Assembly (NCBI RefSeq): GCF_000172415.1
Contig: NZ_ABLD01000002.1
Coordinates: forward strand, 124,001 to 188,000
Direction of reading: 5' to 3'
DNA: 64,000 nt
Source of the DNA: Paraburkholderia graminis C4D1M
Lineage (GTDB): Bacteria > Pseudomonadota > Gammaproteobacteria > Burkholderiales > Burkholderiaceae
Position numbers and translations under genes: made by a program. This document shows, piece after piece, positions 42,507 through 50,732 of the stretch; position 1 is the first letter of the stretch, and every line of letters begins with the position of its first letter. The notes under the pieces were generated by a model. It was not told the origin of the DNA. It saw only the letters and a program-made list of their open reading frames with translations, and did no database searches.

Positions 42507-42824
42507 TCAATTGTTGATATTCTTGCGGACCGATGCGGAGTCTCTAGGCTCCCAGTTACCACCGCTGCCGTGATACGTTTCCGCGTGCAGCCAAAAAGCT
42601 TCATTGCAATGCATGCAGCGAAAATGGTATTCGACATAGTCGTCCCACGCTGCGCTTTTCGCTAGCTCGACAAACGGAACGAAGACGCAATGGTCGTCCG
42701 GGACCACCTCAACGAGCGTTCTATCGGCAATATTCTCTGCCGCGATCTGTATCGCCTTGCGCAATTCACGAGGGGATCTGATTGCATAGCGAACGCACAG
42801 GTCCGCACATCGATCGCATGCCAC
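42507..42824 (-). CDS. Hypothetical protein with possible zinc site, 105 residues
   Basis: Starts with GTG at 42824 (MACDRCADLCVRYAIRSPRE). Two pairs of cysteines, CDRC at the start and CMHC in YHFRCMHCNEAF, would form a zinc site around a helix-strand core (ALVEVVPDDHCVFVPFVEL-like middle). The end, WLHAETYHGSGGNWEP, is well ordered in composition. Not recognised further. The first codon choice rests on the CxxC being at the very N-terminus; no better start is in frame. Confidence 0.55.
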   Translation of the reverse strand: MACDRCADLCVRYAIRSPRELRKAIQIAAENIADRTLVEVVPDDHCVFVPFVELAKSAAWDDYVEYHFRCMHCNEAFWLHAETYHGSGGNWEPRDSASVRKNINN

Positions 42825-43265
42825 AGAAATCCTTCACCGGGAGAGTGGATTCGGTGCATTGATGATATCAGGCGAGCGGCCGCTTTCAGGCTACTGCCGT
42901 CGCCAGAACGACCGAGAGAGGTTTCCCGCGACCGTCCCATGATGGCCGCCTTGAGGCAATACCGCTGTCAATTCGCTCGCCCGAAACCGGCCATTGCGCG
43001 GGGGCGGACGAGAGCTCGGCCATGCAAATTGGATCGACACCTCGACCGGCGGCTACTGGCCCGAACGCGGAAACTCATCGCAAACGGGTATCCTGGTAGC
43101 AACCTGGAAGCTCGCCAAGCGTCTACGACAAATCCGACGCCCAACAACCGCACCCGTCCCTGCTATGCTTACCGTTCAAGTCAATTAGCGCGCCAGCCAA
43201 ACCAAAGCGCTACACGCTCACCACAGAGCGCCAGCCCCCACCGCACCAATCCAATCCACCAAACC
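42825..43265. other. Gene-free stretch of about 440 bases closing the island
   Basis: No supportable gene. The readings across it are arginine/proline-rich. Phrases such as GCGGCCGCTTTC, CCCGAAACCGGCCATTGCG and CGACCGGCGGCTACTGGCCCG resemble the decayed repeats at 40466 and 41465. GC rises again toward 43.2 kb where core-type genes resume. Confidence 0.5.
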
Positions 43266-43793
43266 TTGACCACCCACCTCCGCCCCGCCACCACCTCCGA
43301 CGCCCCGCTCATCCTTCACTTCATCACCGAACTCGCGGTGTACGAAAAGGCCGAGCATGAAGTCGTCGCCACCGTCGCAGACATCGAAGCAAGCCTGTTC
43401 TCCGACGCATCGACAGCAAGCGCGCTCATCTGCGAAATGAACGGCGAGCCCATCGGCTTTTGCGTCTACTTCTTTTCTTACTCGACATGGCTCGGCAAAA
43501 AAGGCCTGTATCTCGAAGACCTGTACGTGTCGCCGAAAGCCCGCGGCAGCGGCGCGGGCAAACTGATGCTGCGCCACCTCGCGGCCATCGCATGCGAGAC
43601 CGGCTGCGGCCGCTTCGAATGGAGCGTGCTCGACTGGAATGCGCCCGCCATCGGTTTCTATGAATCCATCGGCGCGAGCGCGCAAAGCGAATGGGTGCGC
43701 TACCGGCTCGCCGGCGAAGCGCTCAAGGCATTTGCCGCAGGCGACACGTCGAACGCTTCGCCCGTGGCAAAAAACGTCCCGCCCGCGACGTAA
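43266..43793 (+). CDS. GNAT family N-acetyltransferase
   Basis: GCN5-related acetyltransferase of 175 residues: LRPATTSDAPLILHFITELAVYEKAE at the start, KKGLYLEDLYVSPKARGSGAGKLMLRHLA (acetyl-CoA-binding V/I-x-x-x-x-R-G-x-G-x-G/A motif) and FEWSVLDWNAPAIGFYESIGA (motif B). The pattern fits diamine/spermidine-type acetyltransferases. The start is the TTG at 43266 (TTHLRPA), since no ATG or GTG precedes the domain in frame; the frame is open far upstream but unlike protein. Its 3' end overlaps the convergent flavin reductase gene by 94 bases. Confidence 0.85.
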   Translation: MTTHLRPATTSDAPLILHFITELAVYEKAEHEVVATVADIEASLFSDASTASALICEMNGEPIGFCVYFFSYSTWLGKKGLYLEDLYVSPKARGSGAGKLMLRHLAAIACETGCGRFEWSVLDWNAPAIGFYESIGASAQSEWVRYRLAGEALKAFAAGDTSNASPVAKNVPPAT

Positions 43794-44299
43794 TGGCAGG
43801 TGCGAAGCTCGGGGTCGTCGCCGAAATGCCAGCGGTTGTTCGAGTAGACGCGGCTGTCCGCGTACGCCGCCACCACTTCGCCGATAATCAGATCGTGACG
43901 CTGGCTGTCGTCGGGAATCACCCTGCACTCCATCCACGCGATGCAACCGGCCAGCATCGGCACATCGATTTTTTCGGCGGCGAAAGTTCCGAGTTCAAAC
44001 GCTGAGAACTTGTCGACTTCGAGCCCCGCGTTCGTGCCCACGGCCAGCGTCTGCGCGGCGAACTTGCGGCTCGGCAATTGCAGCCCGAACACGCCGCTCG
44101 CTTCGATCAATTGACGCGTGAGCGTGCGGCTGTCCACCACCACGATCACCTTCGGCGGGTCGAAGTCGAGCGGCATGGCCCACGAAGCCGCCATCACGTT
44201 CGAGCGCCCGCCATGCGCGCTGGTGATGATCGTCACAGGTCCATGATTGAGTAACTGCGTGGCCCGCGGCAATGCCACGGGTTCCCGGGTAGCTTGCAT
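43700..44299 (-). CDS. Flavin reductase family protein
   Basis: FMN-binding split-barrel protein of 199 residues: LNHGPVTIITSAHGGRSNVMAASWAMPLDFDPPKV in pieces, FGLQLPSRKFAAQTLAVGTN, and MLAGCIAWMECRVIPDD. It resembles the flavin reductase/nitroreductase-like group rather than HpaC-type partners. The last ~30 residues overlap the convergent acetyltransferase gene; the reading DVSPAANALSASPASR is low-complexity there, so the overlap may be tolerated or the true stop was lost. Starts at ATG 44299. No oxygenase partner adjacent. Confidence 0.85.
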   Translation of the reverse strand: MQATREPVALPRATQLLNHGPVTIITSAHGGRSNVMAASWAMPLDFDPPKVIVVVDSRTLTRQLIEASGVFGLQLPSRKFAAQTLAVGTNAGLEVDKFSAFELGTFAAEKIDVPMLAGCIAWMECRVIPDDSQRHDLIIGEVVAAYADSRVYSNNRWHFGDDPELRTCHYVAGGTFFATGEAFDVSPAANALSASPASR

Positions 44300-44331
44300 A
44301 CTTGGTTTTTGCCCGAAGGTCTGGTTTTGTC

Positions 44332-44359
44332 AGGGCGGCAGCCAGCAAGCCGCCGCCCT
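44332..44359 (-). terminator. GC-rich hairpin between two minus-strand genes
   Basis: AGGGCGGC and GCCGCCCT pair perfectly around a 12-base loop, 8 bases after the stop of the gene at 44367 and before the flavin reductase start at 44299. No real T-run follows, so termination may be weak. Confidence 0.5.
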
Positions 44360-44366
44360 TCATGCG

Positions 44367-44768
44367 TCAATGCGGCGCTTTGCCGTTGGGGACGGCGTCC
44401 ACCGGCTTATGCTGCTCTTCCCCAAGGCCGGGGAAAAACGCGTTCCATGCGGCTCGCACGCCGTTCGCCGCAGTGGCCTCGGCGTCGATAGGTTCATCGG
44501 CGCCTTTGGCCTCGGCTGCGGGTGCGGCTTCGGCGCCGTCGGCGGTGGCCTCGGCGTCGGCTTGCGCCTTGCCGTCAGCCGCCTGCGATGGATCGGCGGA
44601 CAGCCCGCGCCAGTGCGTGAACGCGTCGTCCGGCTTGTCGGTCCACTCGCCCTCGCCGAATTTCGCAAAGGCCGTGTCCCCGCTCGTCAATTGCACCTCG
44701 TACCAGCCGTCGCGCGCGGGCGAGTGAGCGGCCAGTTCAAACCACGGGGTCGGTTCGATTTCCTTCAT
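44367..44768 (-). CDS. Hypothetical protein with alanine/glutamate-rich spacer
   Basis: Protein of 133 residues, not recognised. N-terminal ~55 residues are ordered (PTPWFELAAHSPARDGWYEVQL, FGEGEWTDKPDDAFTHWRGLS). Then comes a long A/E/D/G spacer (about 60-100) and an end WNAFFPGLGEEQHKPVDAVP. The N-terminal part would be a small beta module typical of phage- or Burkholderia-type orphan proteins. The ATG at 44768 is preferred over upstream ATGs (44798, 44822) because GGAG lies 5-6 bases before it. Cytosolic, acidic. Confidence 0.65.
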   Translation of the reverse strand: MKEIEPTPWFELAAHSPARDGWYEVQLTSGDTAFAKFGEGEWTDKPDDAFTHWRGLSADPSQAADGKAQADAEATADGAEAAPAAEAKGADEPIDAEATAANGVRAAWNAFFPGLGEEQHKPVDAVPNGKAPH

Positions 44769-44967
44769 GTCATCTCCACTCGGATAAATCGTCATAGAAA
44801 ACACACCAAAGGGAAGCTTCATGCCCGGACTGCACAGCCATCCGGCGACGCGCACCAGACGGCGCGCGGAACATGATGCGGGCGATCGGTCGACATCGCG
44901 TGTCCGGTGTCGCCGCGCATAAACGACACGATAGCGCGACATGGGCCGCGCGGACAAACCCAAAAAC

Positions 44968-46482
44968 TTATGCGCGCCGCCGACGCGGTTTTTCGATGCC
45001 CGCAGCCAGTTCCGCGAGCACGCGGACGGCCGGCGTGAGCTGCTCCGCGGCGGTGTTGCCGTAGCCGATCACAAGGCCGTTGGTGCCCGCTCGCTGCTCC
45101 AGCGCGAAGCTGGACAGCGGCCGCGGGGCGAGGCCTTTGGCGAACGCGCGTTCGGTCAGCGTGTCGTCGTCGATGCCGGCCGGCAAGCGCAGCGTCAAAT
45201 GCATCCCACAATCGCCGCCGAGAATTTCAGATGCGGCGAAGTGCTCCGTAAGCGCTTCGCGCAATGCCTGCTGCCGCTCGCGATAAAGCCGCCGCATGCG
45301 CCCAAGGTGCCGCCCGAATTCGCCGCCTTCCATGAAATGCGCGAGCGCAAGCTGTTCCAGACGATGCCCGCCGCGCAGCATCTCGTACAGCGCGACTTCG
45401 GCATGCGCGGCGATGGCGGGCGGCAACACCACGAAGCCGATGCGCAGCGCCGGAAACATCGTCTTGCTGAACGAGCCGACGTAGAGAACCGGCGCGTCGT
45501 CCACGAGCCCTTGCATGCTCGCGATCGGCTCGCCGGAGTAGCGGAAGTCGCCGTCGTAATCGTCCTCGATCACCCACGCGCCGCAGCGCCGCGCCTCGGC
45601 GATCAGCTCGAGCCGCCGCGCCACGGACAACACCGCGCCCGTCGGATACTGATGCGCGGGCGACGTGTAAATCAGCTTCGGCGGATGCGCGGCCCATGCG
45701 CCGGGCGGCACGCACATGCCTTCTTCGTCGACGGGAATCGGCTGAACGCGCACGTCGCCCTGTCTGAACGCGGCCTTCGCGCCGCGATAGCCGGGGTCCT
45801 CGATCCACGCGACGTCGCCGGGATTGGTGAAAAGCCGCACGCACAGGTTCAGCGCCTCCTGCGCGCCCTCGGTGATGATCACCTGCGAGCCCTCGCAGCG
45901 CACGCCGCGGGCCATCCGCAAATGCGCGGCAATCGCGTCGCGCAATGCCGGTTCGCCGGCCGGCGTGCCGTAGCCGAGCGCGAGCGGCAACGCGCGCTCC
46001 ATCGAACGTTCGAGTGCGCGCCGCCATGCGGCCAGCGGAAAGCGGTCCAAAGCAGGCGTGCCGGGCGTCAGCGGCAACGCGCCATCCATGTAGGTGCGCG
46101 TCGCCTTGAATTCGCCGACGCGAGCCGCGTAGGCCACTTTTGGCGCGGCCGGTCGCGCGGGCGGCTCGGCGCGCGCCGCGCGGCTCGAGAGCGCTGTCAC
46201 GCGCGTGCCCTTTTTGTCGGCGACCACATAGCCGACCGCGGCGAGGTGCTCATACGCAATGACGACGGTGTTGCGCGACACGCCCATTTCCGCCGCCAAC
46301 AGCCGCGACGACGGCAGCAGCGATCCGGCCGGCAGGCGTCCGCCGAGAATGGCCTGCTGCAGGCGCTCGATTAGCTGCTTTTGCAGCGGCGCGGTTTTCC
46401 CGGCAGCGTTGCCAGTGGCGCTGCGGTCGCTGTTGCCACGGTTCGCGGCCGTATGAGCAAGCGGACCAATAATCTCGATCAT
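44968..46482 (-). CDS. MocR/GntR-type regulator with aminotransferase domain
   Basis: MocR-family transcription factor of 504 residues. The GntR winged helix occupies about 35-105 (LQQAILGGRLPAGSLLPSSRLLAAEMGVSRNTVV in pieces). A linker of P/A-rich residues follows, then a fold-type I aminotransferase domain (140-495) with the PLP lysine in SFSKTMFPALRIGF and the cofactor-facing D-Y pair EDDYDGDFRY. Such proteins (PdxR, GabR) sense PLP or an amine. It is divergent from a GNAT gene at 46599 with a 116-base gap, which suggests that gene is a target. The PdxR role (vitamin B6) is possible, but no pdxST genes are here. Confidence 0.9.
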   Translation of the reverse strand: MIEIIGPLAHTAANRGNSDRSATGNAAGKTAPLQKQLIERLQQAILGGRLPAGSLLPSSRLLAAEMGVSRNTVVIAYEHLAAVGYVVADKKGTRVTALSSRAARAEPPARPAAPKVAYAARVGEFKATRTYMDGALPLTPGTPALDRFPLAAWRRALERSMERALPLALGYGTPAGEPALRDAIAAHLRMARGVRCEGSQVIITEGAQEALNLCVRLFTNPGDVAWIEDPGYRGAKAAFRQGDVRVQPIPVDEEGMCVPPGAWAAHPPKLIYTSPAHQYPTGAVLSVARRLELIAEARRCGAWVIEDDYDGDFRYSGEPIASMQGLVDDAPVLYVGSFSKTMFPALRIGFVVLPPAIAAHAEVALYEMLRGGHRLEQLALAHFMEGGEFGRHLGRMRRLYRERQQALREALTEHFAASEILGGDCGMHLTLRLPAGIDDDTLTERAFAKGLAPRPLSSFALEQRAGTNGLVIGYGNTAAEQLTPAVRVLAELAAGIEKPRRRRA

Positions 46483-46598
46483 GACGGCTGGACCTATCGA
46501 ATTCGATTGAGCTGGATCTTTTTAACATACCACGATTGCCGTATCGTTCTTCCATGATTTCCACGATCAACGACAACCACGACGCGAGGAGTGCACAC

Positions 46599-47327
46599 AT
46601 GGAACCGCAACGTAACGCCTTCGACCAGCCGATCGGCGCGCCGCTGCCGGAGTGGCGCGGCGCGAAGCCGCCAGGGCGCGCGCAGTTGGCGGGCCGCTAT
46701 TGCCGGATCGAACCGGTCGACGTCGACGCCCATGCGGCGGATCTGTTCGACGCCTACGATTCGGCCGCCGATGGCCGCGACTGGACCTATCTCGGCGTCG
46801 GTCCGTTCGAGAGTGCAGAGGCGTATCGCGAACATTTGGCGCGGCTTGCCGCATCGGCCGATCCGCTGCACTACGCGGTGATCGACAGCGCGAGCGGCAA
46901 GGCGGTCGGCACGTTCGCGCTGATGCGCATCGACCCGGCCAACGGCGTGATCGAAGTGGGGCACGTCGTTTATTCGCCGCGTCTGAAGCGAACGCGCATC
47001 GCGACCGAGGCCATGTTTCTGCTGATGCAATACGTATTCGACGAGCTCGGCTATCGGCGCTTCGAATGGAAGTGCGATTCGTTGAACGGACCGTCGCGCG
47101 CGGCGGCGCTGCGTTACGGCTTCACGTTCGAAGGCATCTTCCGTCAGGCGATTGTCTATCGTCAGCGCAATCGCGATACGGCGTGGTTTTCGATTATCGA
47201 CAGCGAATGGCCGGTGTTGCGGCCGAGTTATACGCGTTGGCTGAGTGATGCTAATTTCGATGCTGAAGGCGGACAAGTGGAAAGGCTGGCGGACTTGATT
47301 GCGCGGGGAAGAGCGGCGTCTGATTGA
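46599..47327 (+). CDS. GNAT family acetyltransferase, RimJ/RimL-like
   Basis: Acetyltransferase of 242 residues: PPGRAQLAGRYCRIEPVDVDAHAADLFDAY, TYLGVGPFESAEAYREHLARL, IEVGHVVYSPRLKRTRIATEAMFLLMQYVFDELGYRRFEWKCDSLNGPSR in pieces, and FEGIFRQAIVYRQRNRDTAWFSI. This is the ribosomal-protein-type (RimJ/RimL) subgroup. The ATG at 46599 has GAGGAG 7 bases upstream; the longer frame from 46536 is rejected. Divergent from the MocR regulator and ended by the terminator at 47363, so it is a single-gene unit, probably MocR-controlled. Confidence 0.88.
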   Translation: MEPQRNAFDQPIGAPLPEWRGAKPPGRAQLAGRYCRIEPVDVDAHAADLFDAYDSAADGRDWTYLGVGPFESAEAYREHLARLAASADPLHYAVIDSASGKAVGTFALMRIDPANGVIEVGHVVYSPRLKRTRIATEAMFLLMQYVFDELGYRRFEWKCDSLNGPSRAAALRYGFTFEGIFRQAIVYRQRNRDTAWFSIIDSEWPVLRPSYTRWLSDANFDAEGGQVERLADLIARGRAASD

Positions 47328-47362
47328 GTCCCGCTGGTATCAGTTCGAACGATGAATCTTAT

Positions 47363-47384
47363 AAGCCGGCTTTCGCGCCGGCTT
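47363..47384. terminator. Rho-independent terminator between convergent acetyltransferase genes
   Basis: AAGCCGGC and GCCGGCTT pair perfectly around TTTCGC, followed by TGCTTTTA on the plus strand. It lies 35 bases after one GNAT stop and 5 bases before the other, so it serves both directions. Confidence 0.85.
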
Positions 47385-47389
47385 TGCTT

Positions 47390-47929
47390 TTACATCGCCG
47401 CGCCTGGCTCGCGCTTGAACATGATGGTCGGCTGACCTTTATACGTCGTGCGAAGCTGCTCGCGATAGCCGGCCTTGTGCGCGACTCGCAGCGACGCTTC
47501 ATTCTCCGGCGCGACGATGCATGCCGTTGCAGCGCCCGGCCATTTTTTATCGGCCCATTCCAACGCGGCGCGCACGGCTTGCGTCGCGTAGCCTTTGCCG
47601 TGCATCGCCGGACTCAAAGCCCAGCCCATTTCCGGCGTGCCCGCCAATGACGGCTCGATCTCGCGCTGAAAATCGGCGAAACCAACCTCGCCGACAAAGC
47701 GCCCGGTGTCCGTTTCACGGACTACCCAATAGCCGTAATCGAGCAGCGCCCAGTGACCGGCATAGCGCAGCAGACGCGCCCACACTTCTTCACGCGTAAA
47801 AGGCTTGCCGCCGATGTACCGGACGACCTCGGGATCGGACCACATAGAGAAGCTGTCGAGGAAGTCGTCGCGCGTGTGTGGGCGGAGGGTGAGGTGGGGG
47901 GTGGTGAGGGTGGAAGGAGGCGTGGGCAT
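47390..47929 (-). CDS. GNAT family acetyltransferase, RimJ/RimL-like (second)
   Basis: Acetyltransferase of 179 residues: LTTPHLTLRPHTRDDFLDSFSMWSDPEVVRYIGGKPFTREEVW in pieces, FVGEVGFADFQREIEPSLAGTPEMGWALSPAMHGKGYATQAVRAALEW in pieces, and the closing AHKAGYREQLRTTYKG. The HGKGYATQA stretch is the acetyl-CoA loop. Distinct subgroup from the gene at 46599, so probably not a recent duplicate. Full length, starting at ATG 47929. Confidence 0.88.
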   Translation of the reverse strand: MPTPPSTLTTPHLTLRPHTRDDFLDSFSMWSDPEVVRYIGGKPFTREEVWARLLRYAGHWALLDYGYWVVRETDTGRFVGEVGFADFQREIEPSLAGTPEMGWALSPAMHGKGYATQAVRAALEWADKKWPGAATACIVAPENEASLRVAHKAGYREQLRTTYKGQPTIMFKREPGAAM

Positions 47930-48064
47930 TTGACTGAGCGGCGGGTCGGCGAGTGAGCTTGAAGATTGAGAAGTTGAACGTTGACGCTCAAAGACGTTGC
48001 GCTCGCATCATCGCAGATTCCTCGCGTCGCCAAATTATCGCGGCGGTTAGTTGCCGCCCGCGGC

Positions 48065-48931
48065 TCACGCCAACTCCAAAAACCGCCCCAAACAAGGATT
48101 ACGATTCGCCGGCGACCACGCCAGCACCTGCTCGACCAAAGGCGCATCCACGAGCGGCTTGAACACCACGCCAGCCAACTGCGCCTTGCGCATTGAAGCC
48201 GGCACGAGTGCGACACCCACGCCTTCATCGACGAGACTCAGCACCGTCTGCTGCAATTGCACTTCGAAGCGGATGTCGGGCTCGAAGCCGCCCGAGCGGC
48301 AATGCTCGAGGATCGTCGCGCGCAACGTGGGCGCCACTTCCTCGGATGCCAGCACGAACGGTTCGCCGGCCAGTTGCGCGATCCTGAGCCGCCGCGCGCG
48401 GGCTCGCGGATGACCACGCGATAGCGCCACGCACAACGGCTCGCGCAGAATCGTGCGCGTCGCGAGTCCCTTGCCCGGCGCATGTGGAAACATGATGGCC
48501 GCGTCGATATGCCCGGCCACCACCTGCGCGGCGAGATCGTTCGAAACGACCTCGCGCAGACTCAAAGCGACCTCGGGATACGCGGCGCCGAATGCGCGCG
48601 CATAACCGGGCACCACGTTATAGGCCGCGCACATCGTGAAGCCGATGGCGAGCTTGCCCGCTTCGCCGGACGCCGCTGCCTGCGCATTGCTCACCGCCTG
48701 CTCGACCGACGCGAGGATCGCCTTCGCATCGGCGTAGAAACGCTCGCCCGCGGCGGTCAGCGTGACGCTGCGCGGGCTGCGCTCAATGAGCGTCACACCG
48801 AGGCTCGCTTCCAGCGCCGCAAGTTGGCGGCTCAACGGAGGCTGCGACAAGTTCAGGCGCGCCGCCGCACGCCCAAAATGGCGCGTCTCGGCAAGTGTCA
48901 CGAAGTAGCGCAGCGGCTTGATGTCGATCAC
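48065..48931 (-). CDS. LysR-family regulator divergent from the AEC transporter
   Basis: LysR-type regulator of 288 residues. Winged helix at 1-60 (LRYFVTLAETRHFGRAAARLNLSQPPLSRQLAALE in pieces), effector-binding domain to the end (LAIGFTMCAAYNVVPGYARAFGAAYPEVAL). It belongs to the BenM/CatM/CbnR-like group (MIDIKPLRYF..., aromatic- or organic-acid-sensing). Divergent from the AEC transporter gene across 137 bases that contain a perfect palindrome at 48948, a textbook LysR arrangement; it likely represses itself and activates the transporter. Confidence 0.9.
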   Translation of the reverse strand: MIDIKPLRYFVTLAETRHFGRAAARLNLSQPPLSRQLAALEASLGVTLIERSPRSVTLTAAGERFYADAKAILASVEQAVSNAQAAASGEAGKLAIGFTMCAAYNVVPGYARAFGAAYPEVALSLREVVSNDLAAQVVAGHIDAAIMFPHAPGKGLATRTILREPLCVALSRGHPRARARRLRIAQLAGEPFVLASEEVAPTLRATILEHCRSGGFEPDIRFEVQLQQTVLSLVDEGVGVALVPASMRKAQLAGVVFKPLVDAPLVEQVLAWSPANRNPCLGRFLELA

Positions 48932-48947
48932 GTTGGCATCCCCTTTT

Positions 48948-48976
48948 TTCGACGATGCATAAAAGGTATCGTCGAA
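48948..48976. promoter_or_regulatory. Perfect palindromic LysR operator
   Basis: TTCGACGAT, 11 bases, ATCGTCGAA: a perfect 9-bp inverted repeat with a LysR-style 11-base centre, located 17 bases upstream of the LysR start and 93 bases before the AEC transporter start. Very likely the binding site of the adjacent LysR protein. Confidence 0.82.
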
Positions 48977-49068
48977 GGCAAAAAACGGTATTTGATTGTA
49001 TCAACGCAAATCACTACGCTGACGGCTCGCCCTTCTATCCGCGTTTATTGCCCGCGCGTTCCACACCG

Positions 49069-50013
49069 ATGTTAGCCACTCTCGAGATTCTGCTTCCGGT
49101 CTTCGGCCTCATATTCGCGGGCTTTGCGTGCCGCCGTCGCGGCGTGCTCGGGCCGAACTCGGCATCGGAACTGAATCGCTTCGTGGTCTGGCTGGCGTTG
49201 CCGGCGCTCCTCTTCGACACGATGGCGCGCGCGACCTGGGAACAGTTGTATCAGCCGGCGTTCGTCGTCACGTTTTCTGTTGCATGCGCGGGCATCTTCG
49301 CGCTGATACTCGTCGTGCGCCTGCTAAACGGACGGCATCTCGCGGACGCGAGTGTCGATGCGATCGCCGCCTCGTATCCGAACACAGGCTATATCGGCTT
49401 TCCGCTCGGCATGATCGCGTTCGGCCAGGCGAGCCTCACGCCCACCACCATCGCGACGATCCTGGTCGCGTGCGTACTGTTTGCGGGCGCCATCGTGCTG
49501 ATCGAAGTCGGCTTGCAGACGGAGCGCACGCCGCACAAACTCGGCCTGAAAGTGCTGGGCTCGCTGGCGCGCAATCCGCTGATCGTGTCGCCGATTGCCG
49601 GCGCGCTGTTCGCCAGTCTTCATGTGCCGTTGCCGCCGAGCGCGGAGACCTTTCTCAAGCTGTTGAGCGGCGCGGCCAGTCCGTGCGCGCTGGTGAGCCT
49701 CGGCTTGTTTCTCGCGGAAAAGCGTCCTTCCGAATCGGGCACGCGCGGCATTGCGTGGCTGCTCACGCTCGTCAAGCTGATCGTGCAACCGGCGCTCACA
49801 TGGTGGCTCGCGGCGCGCGTCTTTCGCCTCTCACCCGCGCTCGTCGAAATGGCGGTCGTGCTCGCCGCGCTGCCCACCGGCACCGGCCCGTTCATGCTGG
49901 CCGAGTTCTATGAACGCGAGGCGCACATCACATCGCGCACCATTCTGTTGTCGACGGTAGGCTCCGTCGTGACGCTCTCGCTGCTGTTGCTATGGATGGG
50001 TCATCGCGCCTGA
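49069..50013 (+). CDS. AEC family transporter (auxin efflux carrier type)
   Basis: Inner-membrane carrier of 314 residues with about ten hydrophobic spans, of the auxin efflux carrier (AEC) family: LEILLPVFGLIFAGFACRRRGVLG, LNRFVVWLALPALLFDTMA, AASYPNTGYIGFPLGMIAFG, and VLAALPTGTGPFMLAEFY. Bacterial AEC members move malonate, malate or similar acids as well as hydrophobic acids; despite the name, auxin transport is not implied, though the IAA genes 25 kb away make it tempting. The ATG at 49069 starts the first span; 38 upstream in-frame residues from 48955 are rejected because they overlap the operator. Confidence 0.88.
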   Translation: MLATLEILLPVFGLIFAGFACRRRGVLGPNSASELNRFVVWLALPALLFDTMARATWEQLYQPAFVVTFSVACAGIFALILVVRLLNGRHLADASVDAIAASYPNTGYIGFPLGMIAFGQASLTPTTIATILVACVLFAGAIVLIEVGLQTERTPHKLGLKVLGSLARNPLIVSPIAGALFASLHVPLPPSAETFLKLLSGAASPCALVSLGLFLAEKRPSESGTRGIAWLLTLVKLIVQPALTWWLAARVFRLSPALVEMAVVLAALPTGTGPFMLAEFYEREAHITSRTILLSTVGSVVTLSLLLLWMGHRA

Positions 50014-50141
50014 ATCGAAACGCGCGCACCCATACCGCAAAACGCGCGCTTTTCCAGCCACGCCGCATCACACGCTAAGATTGAGGACGCCGGGCCCGCG
50101 CGACGCCCGGCGCGACAAGACAGTTTGCCTCGGAGAATCTG

Positions 50142-50720
50142 ATGCCTGAAGAGTATGAAGTGCATGGTCCGCACGACCATGCGGTGCAGCACGCCGGTCA
50201 CCACGACGCGGACTCTTTCGGGAGCCGCATGGCCGTGATCACGGCAGTGCTCGCGACGATCGGCGCGCTGTGCGCCTATCAAAGCGGCAACAGCGAAAAC
50301 CTCGCGCTGTACTACAAGAACGAAGCCGCGATCAAAAAGACGGAAGCGTCGAATCAATGGAATTACTATCAGGCGAAGGGCGAGAAGCAGAACCTTGCGG
50401 AGCTGGGCGCGGCGCTGTCCGCGGGTCAGTCGGACGAACACGCAAAGTTTCTCGCGGACGTCGACAAATATAAGCAGCAGAAAGAACCGATCCGCGCCAA
50501 AGCCGAAGAGATCGAAAAAGAAGTCCTCGATAACAATGCGAAGAGCGAAGTGCTGCTGCACGGTCACCATCGCTGGGCGCAAGCCACTACGCTGATTCAG
50601 GTAGCCATCGCGCTGTGTGCGATCACGTTGCTGACGCGCAAGAAGTGGCTGCGCAATCTGTCTTTCGTGGTCGCGGCCGTGGGTGTCGCCACTGGCGCGC
50701 TCGCATTTTTCTCGGCTTGA
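50142..50720 (+). CDS. DUF4337 family membrane protein
   Basis: Protein of 192 residues: histidine-rich start (HGPHDHAVQHAGHHDADSFG), one hydrophobic span (about 30-48, MAVITAVLATIGALCAYQSG), a long lysine/glutamate coiled stretch (YYKNEAAIKKTEASNQWNYYQAKGEK and ...EEIEKEVLD), and two hydrophobic spans at the C-terminus. This order is that of the DUF4337 family, with unknown function. The histidine cluster could bind metal. Starts at ATG 50142 after a GGAG-like site; a lysE-type gene follows 12 bases later, so they may be co-transcribed. Confidence 0.88.
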   Translation: MPEEYEVHGPHDHAVQHAGHHDADSFGSRMAVITAVLATIGALCAYQSGNSENLALYYKNEAAIKKTEASNQWNYYQAKGEKQNLAELGAALSAGQSDEHAKFLADVDKYKQQKEPIRAKAEEIEKEVLDNNAKSEVLLHGHHRWAQATTLIQVAIALCAITLLTRKKWLRNLSFVVAAVGVATGALAFFSA

Positions 50721-50732
50721 CGGGAGCTTCGT

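Noticed and set aside
46483..46598. A sigma70 promoter in the MocR-acetyltransferase gap
   Set aside because: TTGAGC and TAACAT occur but only about 11 bases apart, too close; ATACCACGATTGCCGTAT has only weak symmetry.
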